A DNA stretch of 64,000 nucleotides. It comes from Neobacillus citreus (GTDB lineage: Bacteria > Bacillota > Bacilli > Bacillales > Cytobacillaceae). The position numbers and the translations under genes are program-made. The notes below the pieces were generated by a model that did not search any database, had not been told where the DNA came from, and saw only the letters and a list, made by a program, of their open reading frames with translations. Positions 34,248 through 43,089 of this stretch are shown here, piece by piece. The first letter of the stretch is position 1, and each line of letters starts with the position of its first letter. The DNA lies in the NCBI RefSeq assembly GCF_018343545.2, contig NZ_JAGYPE020000001.1, forward strand, positions 114,159-178,158, written 5' to 3'.

Positions 34248-35198
34248 ATGATAAGAACCATTGCTATAAAAAACAATAAGGAAATCGTCAAAGACGTGGA
34301 TATCATTCACTTGGTGAAGGGAAATTTTAAGTGGTACTGGATTGATTTTAATCAGCCGACTGAAGAGGAAATCGAATTCCTGAGGGACCCACTATCTTTT
34401 CATCCATTGGCGATTGAGGATTGTATTCATCATTTACAAAGGCCAAAATTAGATTATTATGACAACTATACTTTTTTTGTCACTCAATCCTTAAACCAGG
34501 AAACGATTTCAAAAGAAGAGGTGGATTTCTTTCTTAGCGGGAACTATATTGTTACATTTCATTACAGCCCCTCGATGGAAATTAATGAAGTATGGAACCG
34601 TTTAAGTCAATCTCCAAATATTCAAAAATGGGATCCCTCCCACGTCCTTTATAATATTATCGATAAAATGGTGGACAACTATTTTCCTCCAATTTATAAG
34701 ATTGAAGACCGCTTAAGTGAGATTGATGAGAATTCAACAGGCAGATCAATGGAGGTGTTGTTGGAGGATTTGTTTGATACTCGGCATCAGCTTCTATCGT
34801 TACGACATACAATTACACCGATGCGCGACCTAATCTATCGAATGTTAAACTCGCAGCGGATGACGGAAATGCAAGGGAAAATGGTTTACTTTTCCGATAT
34901 CCATGACCATTTATTAAAATTAACAGAAATGATTGAAGCAAACAGGGAGTTAACGACGGATATCCGGGACAGCTATATATCCATCAACTCCCACCAGACA
35001 AATCACGTAATGAAGGTCTTGACTGTCATTACAACCATTTTCATGCCACTGACTTTTATTGCCGGCCTCTATGGAATGAACTTTCATTATATGCCAGAGC
35101 TTAATTGGAAATATGGTTATTTTGCTGTCCTTTTTCTGATGTTCCTAGTCGGGCTTTGGATGTTCTTATGGTTTAAGAAAAAAGGATGGTTTAAGTAA
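34248..35198 (+). CDS. corA: CorA-family divalent cation (Mg2+/Co2+) transporter
   Basis: A 316-residue channel subunit: a large cytoplasmic N-terminal alpha/beta domain and a long helix, then two C-terminal membrane spans. The selectivity motif YGMNF lies at the end of the first span (near residue 280), followed by the loop HYMPELNW. The C-terminus is basic (KKKGWFK). CorA forms pentamers that gate Mg2+ entry. ATG behind AAGGAG; it ends in a terminator. A magnesium-specific leader is not apparent. Confidence 0.92.
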   Translation: MIRTIAIKNNKEIVKDVDIIHLVKGNFKWYWIDFNQPTEEEIEFLRDPLSFHPLAIEDCIHHLQRPKLDYYDNYTFFVTQSLNQETISKEEVDFFLSGNYIVTFHYSPSMEINEVWNRLSQSPNIQKWDPSHVLYNIIDKMVDNYFPPIYKIEDRLSEIDENSTGRSMEVLLEDLFDTRHQLLSLRHTITPMRDLIYRMLNSQRMTEMQGKMVYFSDIHDHLLKLTEMIEANRELTTDIRDSYISINSHQTNHVMKVLTVITTIFMPLTFIAGLYGMNFHYMPELNWKYGYFAVLFLMFLVGLWMFLWFKKKGWFK

Positions 35199-35200
35199 AT

Positions 35201-35237
35201 AAAGAGGTGTCCTTCATACTTTTGGGACACCCTCTTT
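35201..35237. terminator. terminator after corA
   Basis: AAAGAGG.TGTCC / GGGACACCCTCTTT stem with a one-base bulge; A and T runs flank it and could serve the convergent DUF421 gene too. Confidence 0.75.
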
Positions 35238-35257
35238 AAATCTCCATATGATATCAT

Positions 35258-35965
35258 TTAACTATCTTCTCCCGGATTGTAATAGTAAGGATCCCCCTTA
35301 TGTTTCTTTATTACATCATTATCAATAAATAACTTCCCGTTTTCTAAATAAGTGGCTAATATGATGTTCTCCACTTTTTCACCTGTTTTTTCTACCTCGT
35401 TCATCAGCCAGCCTTGTTCTAGTTGGAGATATTTTAGATTATGATAAATAATTTGCCCGTCCATAATTAGTGGTATTGGGACATACTCCTTCTTCACCTT
35501 TAAATTTAAATCATTCGGCTGAATTGGCCGGTATTCTGATTTGGGTATCACACTAATGCTGCCCGTTTCCTCCATTACAGCAAGATCAATATTTTGCGTA
35601 TCTGTATACCCTTGCACCCTTAAATGTGATAATAATTCGTTCATCGGCATACGCACCTTTTTCAGTCCTGTTCGATCAATATCACCATTACGAATTAACA
35701 CGGTGGGACTTTCGTAGATGATCCATCTTAATTTATTATTTAGGGATAAACGGATCAAAATTTTATATAAAATAACTAAAATGGCTCCATAAATTATTGC
35801 TTTACCTAAATCATTTACTTCAACGGGAGTACTGATAATATTGGTCAGGACAAAGATATACAGTAAATCAAATGTATGCATTTGCGATACGGCCTTTTTA
35901 CCTGTCATCCTCAAAAATACATATCCTGCTAAAAAAACAATAATTGTACGGTAGATTAATTCCAA
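35258..35965 (-). CDS. DUF421 (YetF-like) membrane protein
   Basis: A 235-residue protein with two to three N-terminal membrane spans, the conserved RMTGKKAVSQMHTFDLL motif near residues 19-35, and two small cytoplasmic alpha/beta units (about 85-215), the second around LMDGQIIYHNL. Members occur in several copies in Bacillus; some are sporulation-linked. The biochemical role is not established. The start is TTG behind AGGGGAG. Confidence 0.85.
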   Translation of the reverse strand: MELIYRTIIVFLAGYVFLRMTGKKAVSQMHTFDLLYIFVLTNIISTPVEVNDLGKAIIYGAILVILYKILIRLSLNNKLRWIIYESPTVLIRNGDIDRTGLKKVRMPMNELLSHLRVQGYTDTQNIDLAVMEETGSISVIPKSEYRPIQPNDLNLKVKKEYVPIPLIMDGQIIYHNLKYLQLEQGWLMNEVEKTGEKVENIILATYLENGKLFIDNDVIKKHKGDPYYYNPGEDS

Positions 35966-36116
35966 AATATATCTCCCCTAGCAATAGTAAAACGACCATT
36001 TGACTCGATGTTAGTATTAGATTTTTTTTTGCATCTAAACCAGAAGCATTTTTATTAACATAGAAATTTAGATGTATAATAAAAAGGATCGCTATTATAG
36101 AGAGGAGAAAGTAATT

Positions 36117-37166
36117 GTGGCATATCCAAACACGGAAGATATAATGAAGGTATTAACAGAGTTAGTCTCCATTCCAAGCCCATCCGGCAATACGAATGAA
36201 GTGATTACCTTTGTTGAGAAATTCTTTGCTGAACTGCAGATTGAAACGAAGAGAAATCGTAAAGGCGGTCTTATTGCAACATTGGAAGGCAAAGACAAAA
36301 GCCAGCACAGGATGCTGACCGCGCATGTGGATACACTCGGTGCCATGGTAAAGGAAATAAAATCTAATGGCAGACTGAAAATTGACCTGATTGGCGGATT
36401 TAAGTACAACTCGGTCGAAGGTGAATACTGCCAAATTGAAACATCTAGCGGCAAGAAATTCACTGGGACCATCCTGATGCATCAAACATCCGTCCACGTT
36501 TACAAAGATGCCGGAAAAGCGGAACGGAATCAGGAGAATATGGAAATTCGAATTGATGAGAAAGTACATACAGCAGAAGAAGTCCGCTCGCTTGGAATTG
36601 AAGTAGGAGATTTTGTTTCCTTTGACCCGCGCGTTGAGGTGACACCGAGCGGATATATCAAGTCGCGCCACTTGGATGATAAAGCGAGCGTGGCTGTTCT
36701 CCTGCAATTAATTAAACAAATTAAAACGGAGAATATCATTTTACCTTACACCACACATTACCTCATTTCGAATAATGAAGAAATTGGCTATGGCGGTAAT
36801 TCCAATATAACACCGGAAACGGTTGAATACTTAGCGGTTGATATGGGGGCAATGGGAGACGGACAGTCAACCGATGAATACACGGTTTCGATCTGTGTGA
36901 AGGATTCAAGCGGCCCATATCATTACGGCTTACGAAAACATTTAGTGCAGCTTGCAGAAGCTAACAATATCGGTTATAAGCTTGATATTTATCCGCACTA
37001 TGGCTCAGATGCCTCCGCTGCCATCCGTTCCGGACACGATATTGTCCATGGATTAATCGGCCCCGGCATCGATTCATCACACGCGTTTGAACGAACCCAC
37101 AAATCGTCGCTAGAAAATACAGCCAAGCTTTTGTATCATTACGTTCAATCGGAGCTAATTTTATAA
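36117..37166 (+). CDS. M42-family metallopeptidase (glutamyl aminopeptidase / deblocking type)
   Basis: A cytosolic dinuclear-zinc aminopeptidase of 349 residues. The metal-ligand and catalytic segments are TAHVDTLG, SRHLDDKASV, SNNEEIGYGG, VDMGAMGDG and SHAFERTHKSS, all intact. M42 peptidases form tetrahedral dodecamers degrading short peptides. I start at GTG 36117 (MAYPNTEDIM) because GAGGAG lies 9 nt before it; an upstream ATG at 36072 would add 15 residues and bury that site. It has its own terminator. Confidence 0.9.
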   Translation: MAYPNTEDIMKVLTELVSIPSPSGNTNEVITFVEKFFAELQIETKRNRKGGLIATLEGKDKSQHRMLTAHVDTLGAMVKEIKSNGRLKIDLIGGFKYNSVEGEYCQIETSSGKKFTGTILMHQTSVHVYKDAGKAERNQENMEIRIDEKVHTAEEVRSLGIEVGDFVSFDPRVEVTPSGYIKSRHLDDKASVAVLLQLIKQIKTENIILPYTTHYLISNNEEIGYGGNSNITPETVEYLAVDMGAMGDGQSTDEYTVSICVKDSSGPYHYGLRKHLVQLAEANNIGYKLDIYPHYGSDASAAIRSGHDIVHGLIGPGIDSSHAFERTHKSSLENTAKLLYHYVQSELIL

Positions 37167-37178
37167 AACCTTCTTAAT

Positions 37179-37214
37179 AAAAAAGACCAATTGGTGCCCC
37201 GATTGGTCTTTTTG
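37179..37214 (+). terminator. terminator after the M42 peptidase gene
   Basis: AAAAGACCAAT / ATTGGTCTTTTT 11-bp stem with a loop of TGGTGCCCCG and a following T run. Confidence 0.85.
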
Positions 37215-37358
37215 CCGCTTAGTTTCTTAATAAAATTTAATAATTTATTAAGTTTTTATTTATTGAGGCAGGACAAAAAGCTATTTATGATTAGTTAGTA
37301 GATTAAAAAAATGGTTCATTTTAACTACATCAAAACAACAATACTGGAGGATTCACCA

Positions 37359-37508
37359 ATGTTTGCTAGGTTAAAAGTTTTCTTTGCCAATCAAAAGATA
37401 AAATGGTTTGGCAGATTTTTTTATTACTTGCTTATCCTCCTTCTATTATTCTTCATGTATGGCTTCAACGACGCAAGCGCAGGTGCTTATATTTATAACG
37501 ATTTTTAA
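37359..37508 (+). CDS. dltX: DltX, small membrane protein of teichoic acid D-alanylation
   Basis: A 49-residue single-span protein that starts at the ATG 9 nt after GGAGG. Basic N-terminal helix, one membrane span (about 20-34), and the family C-terminus ending YIYNDF, which in related species ends near the DltB/DltD machinery and is needed for D-Ala transfer. An upstream ATG at 37311 lacks a ribosome binding site. It precedes dltA by 15 nt. Often missed because of its size. Confidence 0.92.
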   Translation: MFARLKVFFANQKIKWFGRFFYYLLILLLLFFMYGFNDASAGAYIYNDF

Positions 37509-37523
37509 CGGGAGGCATCCAAG

Positions 37524-39041
37524 ATGAAAATGTTATCAACCATTCAGAGCTTTGCAATTTCAAATCCAAATACATTGGCATATATCTCTCCCACTGAAGA
37601 AATCACTTATGGTGAGTTATGGAGACAATCTGAACAAGTAGGAGCATATCTTCTTAACGAAATGAACGAAAGAAAAACTCCTGTGATTGTTTACGGCCAT
37701 ATGGATGCTTCCATGATTAGTTCCTTTTTGGGCTGCGTAAAAGCAGGATTAGCCTATATCCCTGTTGATACCTCCATTCCAATCGAAAGAATCATGACGA
37801 TCATCAGCCGTTCCCATGCGGAATTCGTAATCAATACAACTGGGCTGGACCTTGATTTTGAAAATTTTCCTGTCACGACTGTTAATTTTGAAAAAATCAT
37901 GGCTGAACAGATAACAACTGCCCCAATTCATGTTGAAAATTGGGTTGACGGTGACGAAAACTATTACATTATTTATACATCGGGCAGTACGGGCAATCCA
38001 AAAGGTGTGCAGATTTCTGCCAATAACCTGCAAAGCTTTGTCGATTGGATGTTGAACGACTTTCCAATCACAAGAAATCAGCGGTTTTTAAACCAGGCTC
38101 CCTACTCTTTTGATCTTTCTGTAATGGACCTATATCCAGCGCTAGCAAGCGGTGGGACCATTTTCGCGATTACAAAAGAGTTGATTGCCAAGCCAAAGCT
38201 GCTATTTGAAGCATTAGCAAAATCAAAAACAGAGGTCTGGACCTCGACACCATCTTTCGTGCAAATGTGCTTAATGGATCCATCCTTTAACCAAGAGCTT
38301 TTACCGGAACTGCAGATATTCTTATTTTGCGGTGAGATCTTGCCGGCAACGATTTGCCAGCAGTTAATGGAACGATTCCCTAAAGCTAGGATTTATAATA
38401 CCTACGGGCCTACTGAAGCAACGGTTGCGGTCACTTCCGTTGAGGTAACTGCAGAATTGCTTGAAGCAAATCCCAATCTGCCAATCGGAAAACCTAAAGC
38501 AGATACCCAGATTTTCATTGTCGATGAAAACGGCACCCTCGTCTCACCGGGAGAAAAAGGTGAGATGATTATTATCGGTCCAAGTGTAAGTAAAGGCTAT
38601 CTTGGAGAAAAAGAGCTGACTGAAAAAGCATTTCTTCGAATCGATGATAAACAGGCCTATCGAACAGGTGACGCTGCCTTTATCGACGAAAAAGGTTTTA
38701 TTTTCTACAAAGGCAGAATGGATTTTCAAATCAAACTGCATGGCTATCGGATGGAATTAGAGGAAATTGAACATCATATTGCCAATTCCAAGTATGTGAA
38801 ATCAGCTGCGGTAGTTCCTGTTTATCAAAATGACAAAATAGATTATTTACTCGCAGCCATCATTCCTAATGACCATGATTTTGAAAAAGAATTTCAGTTG
38901 ACCAGTGCAATCAAAAAAGAACTCGGTGAGGTATTGCCAGCCTATATGATCCCAAGAAAGTTTTCTTATTTTGAAGAATTGCCAATGACAGCAAATGGAA
39001 AAATGGATCGCAAAAAATTTAAGGAATTGGTATTGCAATGA
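37524..39041 (+). CDS. dltA: D-alanine-poly(phosphoribitol) ligase
   Basis: Adenylating enzyme of 505 residues that activates D-alanine with ATP and loads it onto the DltC carrier. Core motifs of the acyl-adenylate superfamily are present: YTSGSTGNPKG (near residue 153), TYGPTEATVA, YRTGD and the C-terminal catalytic Lys region NGKMDRKKF. It is preceded by GGGAGG and overlaps dltB by 4 nt. Second gene of dltXABCD. Confidence 0.97.
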   Translation: MKMLSTIQSFAISNPNTLAYISPTEEITYGELWRQSEQVGAYLLNEMNERKTPVIVYGHMDASMISSFLGCVKAGLAYIPVDTSIPIERIMTIISRSHAEFVINTTGLDLDFENFPVTTVNFEKIMAEQITTAPIHVENWVDGDENYYIIYTSGSTGNPKGVQISANNLQSFVDWMLNDFPITRNQRFLNQAPYSFDLSVMDLYPALASGGTIFAITKELIAKPKLLFEALAKSKTEVWTSTPSFVQMCLMDPSFNQELLPELQIFLFCGEILPATICQQLMERFPKARIYNTYGPTEATVAVTSVEVTAELLEANPNLPIGKPKADTQIFIVDENGTLVSPGEKGEMIIIGPSVSKGYLGEKELTEKAFLRIDDKQAYRTGDAAFIDEKGFIFYKGRMDFQIKLHGYRMELEEIEHHIANSKYVKSAAVVPVYQNDKIDYLLAAIIPNDHDFEKEFQLTSAIKKELGEVLPAYMIPRKFSYFEELPMTANGKMDRKKFKELVLQ

Positions 39042-40204
39042 CACCATATGGTTCTTTTACATTCTTTATCATCCTTGCTGTACTTTTAGCGCCGACTGCT
39101 GTTCTGGGACTTATGGGAAAAAGATTTCACACTTACAATATGGTTATAACGGTTGTTGCACTAGGGTTAATCTTTGCTTCATCCCTTAAGCAGGCTGCGG
39201 CCTTAAGTCTATTTACCGTTTGGCAGGTAATATTAATACAGTCATATATTTCGTACCGAAAAAACAGCAATAGCAATGGCGTCTTTTACGGGGCCGTGAT
39301 CCTATCAATTTTACCGCTTGTTCTTTCCAAGCTGCTGCCCTATTTTTCGGATGTTAATTTCATCGGTTTTCTAGGTATTTCCTATTTAACGTTTAAGGGC
39401 ACACAATTAGTGATGGAAACAAGGGATGGACTAATCAAGAAAAACCCTCCCCTTTCCCGCCTGCTCTATTTTATCTTGTTTTTCCCGACTATTTCATCAG
39501 GCCCGATTGACCGCTATCGTCGATTTGAAAAGGATATGGCTCTTGAAATGCCAGGGGAACAATATAAATTGTTACTATATGAAGGAATCAATAAAATTTT
39601 TCGTGGTTTCCTATATAAATACATTATCGGCTACTCTATTAATCACTATTTTATAGCCAATCTGAGATTTATTGCTCACAGTCATCTTGAGAATCATCTT
39701 TATTATATGTATGCCTACAGCCTTTACCTATTTTTTGATTTTGCCGGTTATAGTGCGTTTGCAGTTGGTGTCAGCTATATTATGGGGATTAAATCGCCGG
39801 AAAACTTTAATAAGCCATTTATCAGCCGTAATATAAAAGATTTCTGGAACCGCTGGCATATGAGCCTTTCTTTTTGGTTTAGGGACTATGTCTATATGAG
39901 ATTTGTCTTTTGGATGACTAAGAAGAAGTGGACAAAAAACAGAAACCTGCTCTCAAATCTTGGCTACATTCTGCTGTTTTTATTAATGGGAGTCTGGCAC
40001 GGCCTTGAGATGCAATATATCATTTATGGGATTTACCACGCTGTATTAATGGTAGCCTATAATTCATTTGAGCAGTTGAATAAAAAGCATAAATGGTGGC
40101 CGCAAAATAAATGGACAAATGCCATCTCAATTGTGATTACCTTCCATTTCATTTGCTTTGGTTTTTATATTTTCTCTGGACAATTATTTCATAAAGGAGC
40201 TTGA
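39038..40204 (+). CDS. dltB: DltB, MBOAT-family D-alanyl transfer protein
   Basis: A 388-residue polytopic membrane O-acyltransferase that moves D-alanine across the membrane to lipoteichoic acid. The MBOAT signature is visible: FWNRWHMSLSFWFRDYVY and the active-site His in GVWHGLEMQ near residue 323. The start overlaps dltA, and the dltC ribosome binding site lies at its 3' end. Confidence 0.96.
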   Translation: MTPYGSFTFFIILAVLLAPTAVLGLMGKRFHTYNMVITVVALGLIFASSLKQAAALSLFTVWQVILIQSYISYRKNSNSNGVFYGAVILSILPLVLSKLLPYFSDVNFIGFLGISYLTFKGTQLVMETRDGLIKKNPPLSRLLYFILFFPTISSGPIDRYRRFEKDMALEMPGEQYKLLLYEGINKIFRGFLYKYIIGYSINHYFIANLRFIAHSHLENHLYYMYAYSLYLFFDFAGYSAFAVGVSYIMGIKSPENFNKPFISRNIKDFWNRWHMSLSFWFRDYVYMRFVFWMTKKKWTKNRNLLSNLGYILLFLLMGVWHGLEMQYIIYGIYHAVLMVAYNSFEQLNKKHKWWPQNKWTNAISIVITFHFICFGFYIFSGQLFHKGA

Positions 40205-40209
40205 TTAAG

Positions 40210-40446
40210 ATGGAATTCAAAAATGAAGTGATTTCTTTGTTGGCAGAAATTTGTCAGGACGATATTGTGAAGGAAAATCCGGATATTGATTTATTTGATG
40301 CCGGTTTATTAGATTCATTCGGAACAGTCGAACTGCTTGTCCAAGCCGAGGAACGTTTCGGTATTACTGTTCCGATTACAGAATTTGATCGTGAAACATG
40401 GAATACACCAAATCAAATTGCCATTCAGCTGGCTGATTTAAAATGA
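40210..40446 (+). CDS. dltC: D-alanine carrier protein
   Basis: A 78-residue acyl-carrier-type protein. The Ser of LLDSFG (near residue 35) is where 4'-phosphopantetheine attaches. It begins MEFKNEVISLLAEI, as in other Bacillus DltC proteins. The ATG at 40210 is 10 nt after AAAGGAG; the in-frame TTG at 40201 sits on top of that site and is unlikely. It overlaps dltD by 4 nt. Confidence 0.96.
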   Translation: MEFKNEVISLLAEICQDDIVKENPDIDLFDAGLLDSFGTVELLVQAEERFGITVPITEFDRETWNTPNQIAIQLADLK

Positions 40447-41639
40447 AAAAAGCCTTATTTTCTCCCATCCTCATAGCCTTTCTTGGATTGGTTATGATCA
40501 TTGGGATACCCAATAATTGGATTATCAATATGATTCCCAAAAACAGGGTAGCACAAGCTGCAACAGAATTAAACCCATTTATGTTTCAAGGTAAGTATAT
40601 TCAAGATAAGATGCTTGAAGATCCTCGTTATTTACCTATTTATGGGTCTTCTGAGCTTGCAAGGCTGGACCGTTTCCATCCAAATAATTATTTTCAAGAA
40701 ACCGGGGCAGATTTTACCCCTTTTCTTGTTGGCCGGGGAGGAATGGAATCATTAATCCATTTTCTTAATTTTTCAGAACATGCCCAGCAGCTGAAAGGCA
40801 AGAAGTTAGTTTTTGTTCTATCGCCACAATGGTTTCAGCCTGAAGGCACAGACGAAACCCATTTTGTTCCAAACTATTCCTCTTTACAGGGATATGATTT
40901 AGCCTTTAACAAAAATATCAATCCAGACCTTAAGAAAAAGGCAATGAAACGTCTTTTACAGTTCTCGCCTGTACAAAACGATCCGATTCTTTCTACTATG
41001 TACCGGGCGGAATTGACAAAAGATCCGTGGATTAAACGAGAAAGTTATCTGGTGCGTCCGATTGCGTTCACTTATCGGGAGTTATTGGAGAAGAAAGACC
41101 TTTATTATACGTTAGCGGGTGGGTTTTCAAGCAAACGGGACATTAGCCCATCGGTTAAAAATAAATCATGGACTGAATTAGCGGAACAGGCAGACCGATA
41201 TGGTGAGAAAAGAGCAACGAATAATGCCTTCTATATTAGTAACTATCAGTATGATAAAATTCGAAAATTATTGCCTTCATTAAAAAACTCAAAAACAGGT
41301 GCTTCTTATGGCGAATCACCTGAATACGATGATTTTGAACTTGTTCTTGATCTTTTAAAGGATTCAGGAGCAGAACCATTATTTATATCTGTTCCGGTCA
41401 ATGGTAAATGGTATGACTATACTGATTTCCCTCAAGAGGGTCGAACCGCCTACTACGATCGTATTAAGAAGCAAATTGAGGCGAACGACTTTCGGGTTGC
41501 CGATTTCTCCAATCATGAATACGACCCCTACTTTATGAAGGATACTATTCATATAGGCTGGAAAGGCTGGGTTTATGTTGATAAAGCCATAAAAGATTTC
41601 TATGATGGACATGAAAATACATCGGTAGCCTTGGAATAG
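40443..41639 (+). CDS. dltD: DltD, D-alanyl-lipoteichoic acid biosynthesis protein
   Basis: A 398-residue membrane-anchored SGNH-like esterase/transferase acting outside the membrane in D-alanylation. An N-terminal span (about 5-22) is followed by YGSSELARLDRFHPNNYF, which holds the nucleophile Ser, and the C-terminal catalytic Asp/His in DTIHIGWKGW. Last gene of the operon. D-alanylation lowers the negative charge of the wall and raises resistance to cationic peptides. Confidence 0.96.
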   Translation: MKKALFSPILIAFLGLVMIIGIPNNWIINMIPKNRVAQAATELNPFMFQGKYIQDKMLEDPRYLPIYGSSELARLDRFHPNNYFQETGADFTPFLVGRGGMESLIHFLNFSEHAQQLKGKKLVFVLSPQWFQPEGTDETHFVPNYSSLQGYDLAFNKNINPDLKKKAMKRLLQFSPVQNDPILSTMYRAELTKDPWIKRESYLVRPIAFTYRELLEKKDLYYTLAGGFSSKRDISPSVKNKSWTELAEQADRYGEKRATNNAFYISNYQYDKIRKLLPSLKNSKTGASYGESPEYDDFELVLDLLKDSGAEPLFISVPVNGKWYDYTDFPQEGRTAYYDRIKKQIEANDFRVADFSNHEYDPYFMKDTIHIGWKGWVYVDKAIKDFYDGHENTSVALE

Positions 41640-41669
41640 ACAGTGCTAGAATAATGGCGGATAAATCTG

Positions 41670-41675
41670 TATAAT
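41670..41675 (+). promoter_or_regulatory. possible -10 box of tatA
   Basis: A perfect TATAAT lies 38 nt before the tatA ATG, directly preceded by TG. The -35 region is weak (TAGAAT at 17-bp spacing). No terminator is visible between dltD and tatA, so read-through from dlt is also possible. Confidence 0.4.
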
Positions 41676-41712
41676 ATATCTGAACAAATAATCATCGCTA
41701 GGAGATGAAGGA

Positions 41713-41922
41713 ATGTTTTCCAACATTGGAGTACCCGGATTAATTTTGATCTTAATTGTTGCGTTAGTTATTTTTGGTCCAAATAAACTGCCGGAAATTG
41801 GCCGTGCCTTTGGTAAGTCCATCCGTGAATTTAAAAATGCCACCAGCGGAATTGCTGAAGATATTAAGGCGGAAATACATGAAGACATTAAAGAGGCGAA
41901 AAAAGTCGACATTACAAAATAA
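41713..41922 (+). CDS. tatA: twin-arginine translocase subunit TatA
   Basis: A 69-residue single-span protein forming the Tat export pore. It has a short periplasmic-side N-terminus, hydrophobic span (about 5-21), the [21 protein letters not shown] hinge and amphipathic helix, and a charged tail. The ATG is preceded by AGGAGATGAAGG. tatC is not adjacent, so it resembles the orphan TatA copies of Bacillus. It ends in a strong terminator. Confidence 0.94.
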   Translation: MFSNIGVPGLILILIVALVIFGPNKLPEIGRAFGKSIREFKNATSGIAEDIKAEIHEDIKEAKKVDITK

Positions 41923-41934
41923 TCCTAAAAACAA

Positions 41935-41985
41935 GGCTGTCTCAAAACACAAGGGCTTGACCCGTGTTGAGGCAGCCCTTTTTAC
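41935..41985 (+). terminator. terminator after tatA
   Basis: GGCTGTCTCAAAACAC / GTGTTGAGGCAGCC long stem (one bulge) followed by CTTTTTA. Confidence 0.85.
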
Positions 41986-41992
41986 TTTGTCA

Positions 41993-42115
41993 TTATCTTC
42001 TTGATTTTGCCAGTCCCTGAAGTTGATTCATGAGTTTTTTACGGGACTTGTCATTCCGCATTAAATACGCTGCCCCTAATGCTACGGTTGTCATCATTAA
42101 TTTTTTTCGATCCAT
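41993..42115 (-). CDS. 40-residue basic small protein (DUF3918-like)
   Basis: Reads MDRKKLMMTTVALGAAYLMR and continues NDKSRKKLMNQLQGLAKSRR. I start at the second ATG (complement of 42113-42115), because GGGAGG lies 7 nt upstream; the first ATG would touch the ribosome binding site. Short hydrophobic segment between basic ends; related short proteins seem to be widespread in Bacillus, function unknown. It converges on tatA. Confidence 0.7.
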   Translation of the reverse strand: MDRKKLMMTTVALGAAYLMRNDKSRKKLMNQLQGLAKSRR

Positions 42116-42205
42116 ACCCATACCTCCCTTTCATGTCTCCCTTTTAAAATTCCCCTTTGACAGTCTTTTAATAATGTAATTTTTATATTGTATAAACACC
42201 CAATA

Positions 42206-42240
42206 GAAAAAGCCAACTACAAATAATTGGCTTTTTCTTT
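42206..42240 (-). terminator. terminator after the secreted helical protein gene
   Basis: Minus-strand AAAAAGCCAA / TTGGCTTTTT stem with T run, 10 nt past the stop at 42250. Confidence 0.82.
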
Positions 42241-42249
42241 AAGATTTTT

Positions 42250-42810
42250 TTATTCACCGAGTTTTTCTTTGAGCTTCGCATTATGTTCCTTAAATTGTAA
42301 TAATAATTGATTAAGGGTTTCTGCTGCCTTTTTCGAATCGTTCTTCTCTACCGCAAGACTAAGGTCATGAAATGTTTTCCATTTCATCATATCTTTTTCA
42401 CCATGAGCCTTTTTGATAAATTCTTCTTTGGTAATTTTCCCTTCATCTAATTGTTTCTTAAGCTCAGTCATTTTTTGCATTTTCTCTTTCTTCCATTGCT
42501 CCCGTTTTCCGGCATTTTCCGGACTCATCCATTTGGTGCGAAGAGCATTTCTCTCCTTCAGAACAGCCTCCCATTCTTTTTTCTTATCTGGAGTATACTT
42601 CTCTACCGATGATAAAAGCTGCTTCTGCCGTTCTGCCATTTCAGCCTGCCAGTCACGATGCATCCCATGTTCATGCTTAGTCTCTTCCGCTTCGCAGTCA
42701 CATGGTTTTTCAAGCTGTTTCCCAGTGGTGTCAGGCACCATATTCGCGTTCCCAAGACCAGGTACCGCCAAGAACAGTCCTAATAATAAACAAACTATTT
42801 TACTTTTCAT
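42250..42810 (-). CDS. secreted, highly charged helical protein of unknown function
   Basis: A 186-residue exported protein: signal peptide 1-22 (ending GNA), then a short acidic segment with CDCEAEETKHEHGMH that could bind metal, then a Lys/Glu-rich, all-helical region (about 55-186) predicted as coiled coil, with EGKITKEEFIKKAHGEKD. It resembles in composition Bacillus sporulation or envelope-stress helical proteins, but I recognise no family. It is monocistronic and lies upstream of and divergent from the NADH dehydrogenase gene. Confidence 0.75.
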   Translation of the reverse strand: MKSKIVCLLLGLFLAVPGLGNANMVPDTTGKQLEKPCDCEAEETKHEHGMHRDWQAEMAERQKQLLSSVEKYTPDKKKEWEAVLKERNALRTKWMSPENAGKREQWKKEKMQKMTELKKQLDEGKITKEEFIKKAHGEKDMMKWKTFHDLSLAVEKNDSKKAAETLNQLLLQFKEHNAKLKEKLGE

Positions 42811-42979
42811 AAAAATCTCCTTTCAAAATCTTTTATATTGTTTCGAAACCAATAAATGTAATTTGGCACGAATTTATAATGCCCAATTTATGAAAAAAAA
42901 TTTACCATTTTGACAAAATTTTAGTGATTATTAGCTTGTACTCTTTTACAAAATATCGTACTCTAAATACATAAATCAC

Positions 42980-42997
42980 TTGTGAATATCTTCACAT
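42980..42997 (+). promoter_or_regulatory. Rex-like operator 1
   Basis: TTGTGAATATCTTCACAT is an inverted repeat (TGTGAA-N4-TTCACA) matching the Rex consensus TTGTGAAATATTTCACAA. Rex represses NADH-linked genes when NADH is low relative to NAD+. Confidence 0.68.
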
Positions 42998-43042
42998 ATA
43001 AAAAATAATAAAACAAGGTTTGCCTTATTTTTTAAAAATTAC

Positions 43043-43060
43043 ATGTGAAACATTTCACAA
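43043..43060 (+). promoter_or_regulatory. Rex-like operator 2
   Basis: ATGTGAAACATTTCACAA matches the Rex consensus with an N4 centre. It lies 63 nt after the first box (centre to centre) and 30 nt before the ndh ATG, where a repressor would block transcription. Confidence 0.72.
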
Positions 43061-43089
43061 ATCAGACATTTACTGGGAGCGGATGACAT

